Positions 57,016 to 64,000 of a stretch of 64,000 nt of DNA are shown here, piece after piece. The notes under the pieces are model-generated. The model had not been told where the DNA came from. It searched no databases and saw nothing but the letters and a program-made list of their open reading frames with translations. Location of the stretch: contig NZ_QTWS01000011.1 of the NCBI RefSeq assembly GCF_003461245.1, positions 1 through 64,000 of the forward strand. Direction: 5' to 3'. Source of the stretch: Blautia sp. AF19-10LB (GTDB lineage Bacteria; Bacillota; Clostridia; Lachnospirales; Lachnospiraceae). How positions within the stretch are numbered: position 1 is the first letter of the stretch; each line of letters begins with the position of its first letter. Made by a program: the position numbers and the translations under genes.

Positions 57016-57044
57016 TTGCTTTTCCAAATTTCCTCTGCTATACT
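57016..57044 (+). promoter_or_regulatory. Promoter of MATE gene
   Basis: TTGCTT (57016-57021), 17-base spacer, TATACT (57039-57044), about 60 bases before the coding start. Confidence 0.65.
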
Positions 57045-57101
57045 GACAGAGATGAGAAATCGAATTACCTCGAAAGAGGAAGAAACGGGAGAGTCATGTG
57101 A

Positions 57102-58448
57102 ATGAATGAGAAGAATCAGATTACAGAAGGTGTGATCTGGAAACAGCTTCTGATTTTCTTTTTTCCGATCGTGATCGGAACATTTTTTCAGCAGATATAT
57201 AACACGGCCGACAGCATTGTTGTCGGTCGTTTTGTAGGTAAGGAGGCTTTGGCGGCTGTCGGGGGATCGGTCAACCAGATCGTCAATCTGGTTGTGGAAG
57301 TTTTTGTGGGACTGACTTCCGGTGCATCGGTGGTCGTTGCGCAGTTTTACGGGGCCAAAGACAAAAAAAACCTCAACAAAACGCTTCATACCTCCTATGC
57401 ATTTGGTATAGTGACCGGATTTGTGGTCGGTGTGATCGGGTTTACGCTGACAGATACCGTCCTCGGTTTGATGAAGACACCACAGGAACTTATGGCAGAT
57501 TCCAGAATCTATCTTCATATTTATTTCTGCGGAATGATCTTTAACATCATCTATAATATGGGGGCATCCATTCTCCGTGCAGTGGGAGATTCCAGAAGAC
57601 CGCTGTACGTTCTGATGATCACCTGTGGACTGAATATTGTCCTTGATATTGTGCTTGTCGTAATCTTCCGGCTGGGAGTTATGGGTGTGGCTCTGGCGAC
57701 TGTGAGCTGCCAGGGAATCAGCTCCTGCCTGGTAACTATTATGCTGATGAAAGAACATCCGTTATTCCAGCTGAAACTCCGGGAGATCCGTTTTTACAGA
57801 GTTTCTCTTCAGTCTGTCCTTCGGATTGGGATTCCGGCGGCACTGGAGGCAACGATGTATACGATCGCGAATCTGATCATCCAGGTATTTGTAAATGCAC
57901 TAGGAACCGATACGGTTGCTGCATGGGGAACCTTTGCAAAGATCGATGCGGTTTACTGGATGGTTGTAAATGCATTTGGCATTTCCATTACAACCTTCGT
58001 CGGACAGAACTACGGAGCAGGTAAAGTAAAAAGAATGCGAAAAAGCGTAGGAGTCTGTCTGGGAATGTCGTATGCCGGTGCTTTTCTTGTGAGCGGGACT
58101 CTGTATGCACTGGCAGGTCCGCTTTACAGACTGTTTACCACAGATGAAAATGTTGTGCGGATCGGTGTGGATATGATGCACTTCCTTCTTCCGTCTTATT
58201 TTATGTATGTAGTCATCGGAATTCTTTCCGGCGCACTTCGCGGAGCGGGCAGAGTTCTGGTTCCGATGCTGCTTACCTGCGGCGGAGTCTGTCTTATCCG
58301 TATTATATGGATGTTCGGTGTATTTCCGGGACATCCGGGAATTAATACGATTATGCTGAGTTATCCCGTATCCTGGGGAATCACGGCAGTTTTGTTTGTT
58401 ATCTACTATTTCAGAAAGTTTCCAAAAGTAAAAAACGTACAGGAGTGA
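57102..58448 (+). CDS. MATE family efflux transporter
   Basis: A 448-residue membrane protein with about 12 hydrophobic segments in two related halves, typical of MATE transporters that expel drugs or metabolites against Na+ or H+. The start GVIWKQLLIFFFPIVIGTFFQQ, then YNTADSIVVGRFVGKEALAAVG, are conserved family segments, and ALRGAGRVLVPM lies in the second half. GGGAGAG precedes ATG. Substrate unknown. Confidence 0.93.
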   Translation: MNEKNQITEGVIWKQLLIFFFPIVIGTFFQQIYNTADSIVVGRFVGKEALAAVGGSVNQIVNLVVEVFVGLTSGASVVVAQFYGAKDKKNLNKTLHTSYAFGIVTGFVVGVIGFTLTDTVLGLMKTPQELMADSRIYLHIYFCGMIFNIIYNMGASILRAVGDSRRPLYVLMITCGLNIVLDIVLVVIFRLGVMGVALATVSCQGISSCLVTIMLMKEHPLFQLKLREIRFYRVSLQSVLRIGIPAALEATMYTIANLIIQVFVNALGTDTVAAWGTFAKIDAVYWMVVNAFGISITTFVGQNYGAGKVKRMRKSVGVCLGMSYAGAFLVSGTLYALAGPLYRLFTTDENVVRIGVDMMHFLLPSYFMYVVIGILSGALRGAGRVLVPMLLTCGGVCLIRIIWMFGVFPGHPGINTIMLSYPVSWGITAVLFVIYYFRKFPKVKNVQE

Positions 58449-58457
58449 TTGAATAGA

Positions 58458-60293
58458 ATGAATGTTTTGAATCTGGAGCACATCAGTAAAGTTTATGGAG
58501 ATAAAGTGATCTTTGATGATATTTCCTGCGGAATCCATCAGGGAGACAAGATCGGTATCATCGGAATCAACGGAACAGGAAAAACAACGTTTCTCAGGAT
58601 TCTTGCCGGTCTGGAAGAAGCAGATGAGGGTCAGGTGATCACACAGAACGGACTTCGTATTACCTATCTTCCTCAGCATCCGGAATTTCCGGAGGGTGCG
58701 ACGATTCTTTCCTATGTGACACAGGGACAGAAAGACAAGAGCTGGAATCCGGAGACAGAGGCGCATATGATCCTCAATAAACTGGGAATCGAAGACCACG
58801 AAGAAGAAATCGACCATCTCTCCGGCGGCCAGAAGAAACGTGTCGCACTGGCAGCTGTTCTGGCAAACCCGACGGATGTCCTGATCCTTGACGAGCCGAC
58901 CAACCATCTGGACAATGAGATGGCATCCTGGCTGGAGGATTATCTGAACCGTTTCAAGGGCGTTGTGATCATGGTGACACATGACCGTTATTTCCTTGAC
59001 CGTGTGACAAACAAGATTCTGGAGATCAGCCATGGAAAGATTTACAGCTATGAGGCAAAATATTCCGACTTTCTGGAACTCAAGGCGCAGAGAGAAGAGA
59101 TGGAGATGGCTTCCGAGCGTAAGAAACAGAGCATTCTCCGTATGGAGATCGAGTGGGCGAAACGTGGCTGCCGTGCAAGAAGCACCAAGCAGAGAGCCCG
59201 TCTTGACCGTCTGGAAGCAATGAAGAATTCCACAGCCCCGGTACGTGACAAGAATGTGGAGATTGATTCGGTAGAGACCAGAATGGGCAAAAAAACGATC
59301 GAGCTTCATCATATTTCCAAGCGTTTTGGTGACAAAGTCTGCATCAATGATTTTGATTATATCGTACTCAAAAATCAGCGCCTTGGTATCATCGGACCAA
59401 ATGGCTGCGGAAAGTCCACACTTCTCAAGATCATCGCGGGCATCGTACAGCCGGACAGCGGTGAGGTGGAGATCGGGGATACCATCAAACTGGGATATTT
59501 TTCTCAGGAGATCGAGGATATGAACAGCAGCCAGAGAGTGATCGACTACATCAAGGATGTGGCAGAATTTATCCCGACCAGGGACGGACTTATCAGTGCA
59601 TCGAAACTTCTGGAGCAGTTTCTTTTTGATCCGGCCATGCAGTATGCACCAATCGAGAAGCTTTCCGGTGGAGAGAAGAAACGCCTGTATCTTCTCAAAG
59701 TGCTGGCAGCAGCACCAAATGTCCTTCTTCTGGATGAGATCACGAACGATATCGATATTCCTACTCTTACGATCCTGGAGGACTATCTGGATTCGTTTGC
59801 CGGAATCGTTATTGCGGTGTCTCATGACCGTTATTTTCTTGATAATCTGGCCGACCGTATTTTTGAATTTGACAGAAATGGAAATCTTACCCAATATGAA
59901 GGCGGTTATACCGATTATCTGGAGGCAAAGAAACGCAGCGAGGGAATCGATGTCGAAGAAAGTGGAGCTTCCGGAGCAGTAAAAAATGATTCTGAAGCGC
60001 CAAAGACAGAGAAAGATTCTGTGAAGACCTGGAAACAGAACCGTCCGGTCAAACTGAAATTCAGCTACAAAGAACAGCGGGAATATGAGACGATCGATGA
60101 TGATATTGCGGCTCTGGAGGCCCGTATTGAGAAGCTGGATGCGGATATTATGGCAAATGCGACCAATTCCGGCAAATTAAATGAACTTACACAGGAAAAA
60201 ACACAGGCAGAAGCACAGCTGGAAGAAAAGATGGACCGCTGGGTATATCTGAATGATCTCGCAGAGCAGATCGAGGCGCAGAATAATAATTAA
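58458..60293 (+). CDS. ABC-F family ATPase (ribosome-associated)
   Basis: A 611-residue cytosolic protein with two ABC domains and no membrane segment: Walker A GINGTGKTT and GPNGCGKST, signatures LSGGQKKRVAL and LSGGEKKRLYL, Walker B LILDEPTNHLD in the first half and LLLDEITNDID in the second (a less usual form). The linker between domains is rich in Arg and Lys, and the C-terminus (about 555-611) is a coiled coil. These features fit ABC-F translation factors, some of which give antibiotic resistance. AGGAG is 12 bases before the ATG; a TTG at 58449 lies too close to it. Confidence 0.92.
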   Translation: MNVLNLEHISKVYGDKVIFDDISCGIHQGDKIGIIGINGTGKTTFLRILAGLEEADEGQVITQNGLRITYLPQHPEFPEGATILSYVTQGQKDKSWNPETEAHMILNKLGIEDHEEEIDHLSGGQKKRVALAAVLANPTDVLILDEPTNHLDNEMASWLEDYLNRFKGVVIMVTHDRYFLDRVTNKILEISHGKIYSYEAKYSDFLELKAQREEMEMASERKKQSILRMEIEWAKRGCRARSTKQRARLDRLEAMKNSTAPVRDKNVEIDSVETRMGKKTIELHHISKRFGDKVCINDFDYIVLKNQRLGIIGPNGCGKSTLLKIIAGIVQPDSGEVEIGDTIKLGYFSQEIEDMNSSQRVIDYIKDVAEFIPTRDGLISASKLLEQFLFDPAMQYAPIEKLSGGEKKRLYLLKVLAAAPNVLLLDEITNDIDIPTLTILEDYLDSFAGIVIAVSHDRYFLDNLADRIFEFDRNGNLTQYEGGYTDYLEAKKRSEGIDVEESGASGAVKNDSEAPKTEKDSVKTWKQNRPVKLKFSYKEQREYETIDDDIAALEARIEKLDADIMANATNSGKLNELTQEKTQAEAQLEEKMDRWVYLNDLAEQIEAQNNN

Positions 60294-60325
60294 TCAGAAA
60301 GAGATAATGAATTGCGCGGTTTTTA

Positions 60326-60354
60326 TTGATTTTCACGGTATTCTTTAGTAAGAT
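60326..60354 (+). promoter_or_regulatory. Promoter of plsX-rnc-smc
   Basis: TTGATT (60326-60331), 17-base spacer, TAAGAT (60349-60354). No FapR-like operator was recognised in the 95-base leader. Confidence 0.5.
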
Positions 60355-60447
60355 AAAGAGATAAATCTTTTTCTGCCGTGAGCAGGAATGATTTTTTCAG
60401 AACAGATTTGTAGATTTGACATAAAGAAATAAGCAGGAGGACAGATT

Positions 60448-61506
60448 ATGGCAGAATTAGTAAAAGTAGTTGTAGATGCCATGGGCGGCGACTATGCACC
60501 GGTGGAACCTGTGAAAGCTGCTGTAGAGGCAGTAAAAGAACGGGATGATATTCAGGTGATCCTGACAGGTGTGGAAGACGTGGTTCAGGCAGAACTTAAG
60601 AAATATCCGGATTATCCGAAAGACAGGATCCAGGTGGTGAATGCCACAGAAGTGATCGAAACCGCAGAGCCTCCTGTATTTGCGATCCGCAAGAAAAAAG
60701 ACTCTTCGATTGTAGTCGGACTTAAGATGGTCAAAGAAAAGAAAGCCGATGCTTTCGTTTCTTCAGGAAGCACAGGTGCTGTTCTGGTCGGAGGCCAGGT
60801 ACTTGTCGGACGAAGCAAAGGTGTAGAACGTCCGCCTCTTGCCCCGCTGATCCCGACAGCCAAGGGAGTATCCCTCCTGATCGACTGTGGTGCCAATGTA
60901 GACGCAAGACCGTCCCATCTGGTACAGTTTGCCAAGATGGGTTCTATCTATATGGAAAATGTAGTAGGCATCAAGAATCCGCGTGTTGCTATCGTAAATA
61001 ACGGCGCAGAGGAAGAGAAGGGAAATGCACTGGTCAAAGAAACTTTCCCTCTTCTCAAGGAGATCGAAGGCATCAACTTCATCGGAAGCATTGAGGCAAG
61101 AGATATTCCGGCAGGTTATGCAGATGTCATCGTCTGCGAGGCTTTTGTCGGAAATGTCATCCTCAAATTGTATGAAGGTGTCAGCTCCGAGCTGATCCAC
61201 AAGATAAAAGAAGGAATGATGAGCACCTTAAAGAGCAAGATCGGTGCGCTCCTCGTGAAACCGGCACTGAAACAGACACTCAAGAGCTTTGACGCGACAG
61301 AGTACGGCGGAGCACCGCTTCTGGGTCTCAAAGGACTTGTAGTCAAGACACATGGAAGTGCGAAATCAGTCGAGATCCGCAATGCGATCTTCCAGTGTGT
61401 GCAGTTTAAACAGCAGAAAATAAATGAAAAAATCGCCGAGCGTATTCTTCCGCCTCATTATGAAGCCCCAGAAACACCGGCAGCAGAAAAAGAAGGACAG
61501 AAATAA
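60448..61506 (+). CDS. plsX: Phosphate acyltransferase PlsX
   Basis: Makes acyl phosphate from acyl-ACP and phosphate for phospholipid synthesis. The 352-residue protein has VVVDAMGGDYAPVEPVKAA at the start, FVSSGSTGAVLVGG and GGAPLLGLKGLVVKTHGSA near the end, as in the family. AGGAGGAC precedes ATG. It is followed one base later by rnc, with no acpP in between. Confidence 0.96.
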   Translation: MAELVKVVVDAMGGDYAPVEPVKAAVEAVKERDDIQVILTGVEDVVQAELKKYPDYPKDRIQVVNATEVIETAEPPVFAIRKKKDSSIVVGLKMVKEKKADAFVSSGSTGAVLVGGQVLVGRSKGVERPPLAPLIPTAKGVSLLIDCGANVDARPSHLVQFAKMGSIYMENVVGIKNPRVAIVNNGAEEEKGNALVKETFPLLKEIEGINFIGSIEARDIPAGYADVIVCEAFVGNVILKLYEGVSSELIHKIKEGMMSTLKSKIGALLVKPALKQTLKSFDATEYGGAPLLGLKGLVVKTHGSAKSVEIRNAIFQCVQFKQQKINEKIAERILPPHYEAPETPAAEKEGQK

Positions 61507-61507
61507 T

Positions 61508-62197
61508 ATGGAAGAATTGGAACAGATCATAGGATATACTTTTCAGAATAAGAAACTTTTGAAACAGGCACTGACACACAGCTCCTATGCCAACGAGAAA
61601 AAGCTTGGCAAACTTGGGTGTAATGAACGTCTGGAATTCCTGGGCGATGCGGTACTGGAACTTGTCAGCAGTGATTTCCTGTATGCACGTTTTCCGCAGA
61701 TCCCGGAGGGAGAACTCACCAAAAAGAGAGCCAGCCTTGTGTGCGAGCCGAGCCTTGCCTACTGTGCGAGACAGTTCGGACTCCCGAAATTCCTTCTCCT
61801 TGGACGTGGAGAGAACATGACCGGAGGACGAAACAGAGATTCTATCGTATCCGATGCGACCGAGGCACTCCTTGGCGCGATTTACCTTGACGGCGGATTT
61901 GAGCCGGCGAGAGAGTTTGTGCTGAATTTTATCCTGAATGATATCGAGAGCAAGCAGCTTTTCTATGACAGCAAGACGATCTTACAGGAGATCGTTCAGG
62001 AGAAAGGACTCCAGCCGGTAGAGTATATTCTCACAGAGGAAAAAGGTCCGGATCATGACAAGCAGTTCAGCGTAGAAGTAAGAGTAAACGGTGAAGTGTA
62101 CGGATGTGGCACCGGCCACACCAAAAAAGCCGCAGAGCAGGCGGCAGCTTACCAGGCGATCCAGGAGAAAAAGCTGGAAGCTGTAAGCGTCAAATGA
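61508..62197 (+). CDS. rnc: Ribonuclease III
   Basis: Cleaves double-stranded RNA in rRNA and mRNA processing. The 229-residue protein has the catalytic signature NERLEFLGDAVLELV (about residues 37-51), a second acidic site SDATEALLGAIYLDGG, and a C-terminal double-stranded RNA-binding domain (GTGHTKKAAEQAAAYQAI). The ATG at 61508 lies one base after the plsX stop; the longer frame lies inside plsX and is rejected. smc follows. Confidence 0.96.
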   Translation: MEELEQIIGYTFQNKKLLKQALTHSSYANEKKLGKLGCNERLEFLGDAVLELVSSDFLYARFPQIPEGELTKKRASLVCEPSLAYCARQFGLPKFLLLGRGENMTGGRNRDSIVSDATEALLGAIYLDGGFEPAREFVLNFILNDIESKQLFYDSKTILQEIVQEKGLQPVEYILTEEKGPDHDKQFSVEVRVNGEVYGCGTGHTKKAAEQAAAYQAIQEKKLEAVSVK

Positions 62198-62216
62198 AAT
62201 AAATTGCAGGTGAACT

Positions 62217-64000
62217 ATGTATTTAAAAAATATTGAAGTATATGGCTTCAAATCGTTTGCCCAGAAGATCAATTTTGAATTCCACAACGGGATCACCGGT
62301 ATCGTCGGACCGAACGGAAGTGGAAAGAGCAATGTCGGCGATGCCGTCCGCTGGGTTCTCGGAGAACAGAGCGCGAAGCAGCTTCGAGGCGGCAATATGC
62401 AGGATGTCATTTTTTCCGGTACAGAGTCCAGAAAGCCCTTAAGTTTCGCATCGGTGGCGATCACACTGGATAACAGCGACCACAAGCTTCCAGTGGATTT
62501 TAATGAAGTGACTGTCGCGAGACGGCTGTACCGTTCCGGGGAAAGTGAGTATCTGATCAATGGCAGCAGTTGTCGCCTGAAGGATATCCAGGAGATGTTT
62601 TATGACACCGGTATCGGTAAGGAAGGCTACTCCATCATCGGACAGGGACAGATCGACAAGATCTTAAGCGGCAAGCCAGAGGACCGCAGGGAGCTTTTTG
62701 ACGAGGCAGCGGGAATCGTAAAATTCAAACGAAGAAAAAATACCACGATCAAGAAGCTGGAAGAAGAACGCCAGAATCTTGTCCGTGTGACAGATATCTT
62801 GAGCGAGCTGACCAAACAGCTCGGTCCATTGGAGAAACAGTCCGAGACAGCAAGGATCTATCTTGCCAAGCGGGAGGAACTTAAGACACTGGATGTCAAT
62901 CTTTTCCTTCTGGAATACGAGCAGAGCGTTCAGAATCTGGAAGAACTGGAGCAGAAACTTTCGAATGCCCAGAGAGAACTTGACGAAGCCCAGAAAGCCT
63001 ATGACCGCACCAAAACAGAATACGAACGTCTGGAAGAAGAACTGGAAACGCTGAATGAGCGTCTGGATTCTCTTAAAGAGGAACAGCAGCAGAATGCCCT
63101 TGGAAAGCAGCAGTTTGAAGGTCAGATGCAGGTCCTCGAGGAGCAGATCCTTGCGGGCAGACAGAGCAGTGAACATTTCAAATCCCGACTGGCAACGCTC
63201 AAGGAAGAACTTGCACATCGCCGGGAAGAGCAGGAAAACTTAAGCGAAGAGAAACTGACGATTCACGAAAAGTTAAAAGAGATCCGAAAGAATCTCAAGG
63301 AGGAAGAGAAAGAACTCGAAAATATTGCTTCCAATGTAGAAGAATGCACCAGTGCGGTGGAGGACGGCAAGAATGAGATCATCGAGATCCTCAACAGCCG
63401 TGCCACGACCAAGGGAAAAGCGCAGCGATTTGATGCGATGATCGAGCAGCTCGATATCCGTAAGGCAGAAGTAAGCCAGAGGATTCTTCGCTTAAAGAGC
63501 GAGGAAGAAGTCCTCGAAAATGATCGCAGCCGTTATCAGCAAGCTTATGACGAGATCACAGCTTCGATCCAGGAAGGCAATGAGGAATGTACCCATTTAA
63601 GTGGAGAAGTACAGAAACTTCAGACGAAACTGCAGGAACAGAGCAGGGAGATAGAGGCAGGACAGACCGCCTACCACAGAGAGGCATCCCGTCTGGAATC
63701 CCTGCGGAATATCACAGAGCGTTATGACGGTTATGGCAACAGTATCCGGAGGGTCATGGAACAGAAGGCAAAAGAACCGGGTATCCGGGGCGTTGTCGCA
63801 GATATCGTCCATGTGCAGAAGGATTACGAAGTTGCGATCGAGACAGCACTTGGCGGAAGCATCCAGAATATCGTAACGGACAATGAACAGACGGCGAAGC
63901 GGATGATAGGTTTCCTGAAGCAGAACCGTTATGGCCGTGCGACCTTCCTTCCACTGTCGAATATCAGCGGAAGAGGCGGCTTTACACAAAGAGATGCGCT
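62217..64000 (+). CDS. smc: Chromosome segregation protein SMC (3' end outside window)
   Basis: ATPase that shapes and segregates the chromosome. About 594 residues are present. It starts MYLKNIEVYGFKSFAQ and has the Walker A site GPNGSGKSNVGDAVRW (about residues 32-47), then a long coiled coil (about 165-500), and enters the hinge (EPGIRGVVADIVHV, ALGGSIQNIVTDNE) before the window ends. The reading frame is open to the right edge. GCAGGTGAACT precedes ATG. The plsX-rnc-smc order is standard. Confidence 0.96.
   Translation, partial: MYLKNIEVYGFKSFAQKINFEFHNGITGIVGPNGSGKSNVGDAVRWVLGEQSAKQLRGGNMQDVIFSGTESRKPLSFASVAITLDNSDHKLPVDFNEVTVARRLYRSGESEYLINGSSCRLKDIQEMFYDTGIGKEGYSIIGQGQIDKILSGKPEDRRELFDEAAGIVKFKRRKNTTIKKLEEERQNLVRVTDILSELTKQLGPLEKQSETARIYLAKREELKTLDVNLFLLEYEQSVQNLEELEQKLSNAQRELDEAQKAYDRTKTEYERLEEELETLNERLDSLKEEQQQNALGKQQFEGQMQVLEEQILAGRQSSEHFKSRLATLKEELAHRREEQENLSEEKLTIHEKLKEIRKNLKEEEKELENIASNVEECTSAVEDGKNEIIEILNSRATTKGKAQRFDAMIEQLDIRKAEVSQRILRLKSEEEVLENDRSRYQQAYDEITASIQEGNEECTHLSGEVQKLQTKLQEQSREIEAGQTAYHREASRLESLRNITERYDGYGNSIRRVMEQKAKEPGIRGVVADIVHVQKDYEVAIETALGGSIQNIVTDNEQTAKRMIGFLKQNRYGRATFLPLSNISGRGGFTQRDA

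Noticed and set aside
57900..59894. Long open frame on the minus strand (about 660 codons)
   Set aside because: It lies antisense to the MATE and ABC-F genes, has no recognisable domain, an unusual Cys/His/Ile-rich composition and no ribosome binding site. It is a by-product of codon bias on the plus strand.

Overview
The window reads as chromosome of a low-to-mid GC Gram-positive anaerobe of the class Clostridia, most likely family Lachnospiraceae (a Blautia/Dorea/Ruminococcus-type gut bacterium; inferred from protein style and gene order, not tested by search). Supporting signs are strong AGGAGG ribosome binding sites, near-consensus sigma-A promoters, a T-box riboswitch, sortase-anchored pili, an ABC-F ATPase, and the pta-ackA-yceD-rpmF ... 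plsX-rnc-smc gene order. About 47 protein genes and one tRNA are supported. Only aroC and tmcAL lie on the minus strand. No rRNA, CRISPR array, transposase or integrase was seen.

Layout. 1-5151: end of a small hydrophobic protein, then glycerol kinase and a three-gene FAD oxidoreductase/DUF1667 set for glycerol 3-phosphate oxidation. 5244-11608: tightly overlapping tetrapyrrole operon hemA, precorrin-2 dehydrogenase, hemC, cobA-hemD fusion, hemB, hemL. It makes uroporphyrinogen III and precorrin-2/siroheme from glutamyl-tRNA. 11673-24997: a LytTR regulator followed by a pilus locus: a 2717-residue Cna-B repeat protein, an LPSTG backbone pilin, two class C sortases and a small anchored pilin. 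25187-31058: beta-propeller lactonase, aroC (minus), CorA-type transporter, a rhomboid-like membrane protein with a zinc ribbon, and lysA. 31139-39563: tRNA-Leu, ftsH, a membrane zinc-finger protein, polA, coaE, walJ, an ACT protein and a PFL/UPF0210 protein. 39658-42775: a tryptophan-type T-box leader and the trpXYZ-like ABC transporter. 42793-47554: tmcAL (minus), pta, ackA, yceD, rpmF.

47692-56986 is the most unusual region. A 476-residue protein of unknown function and a secreted protein are followed by three consecutive one-pass membrane Ser/Thr kinases, then a VWA protein and another secreted protein. The first kinase has lost its catalytic residues. By eye, the extracellular parts of all three kinases share a repeated module (four copies, two in the pseudokinase) that I cannot assign to a known family. 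This looks like a compact, possibly undescribed envelope-sensing system. It lies, with a MATE transporter and an ABC-F ATPase, between rpmF and plsX, which are neighbours in many Firmicutes. The expected acpP between plsX and rnc is absent.

The window ends inside smc (from 62217). Start codons were chosen by ribosome binding site spacing. Several genes use GTG or TTG, mostly where they overlap the preceding stop codon.
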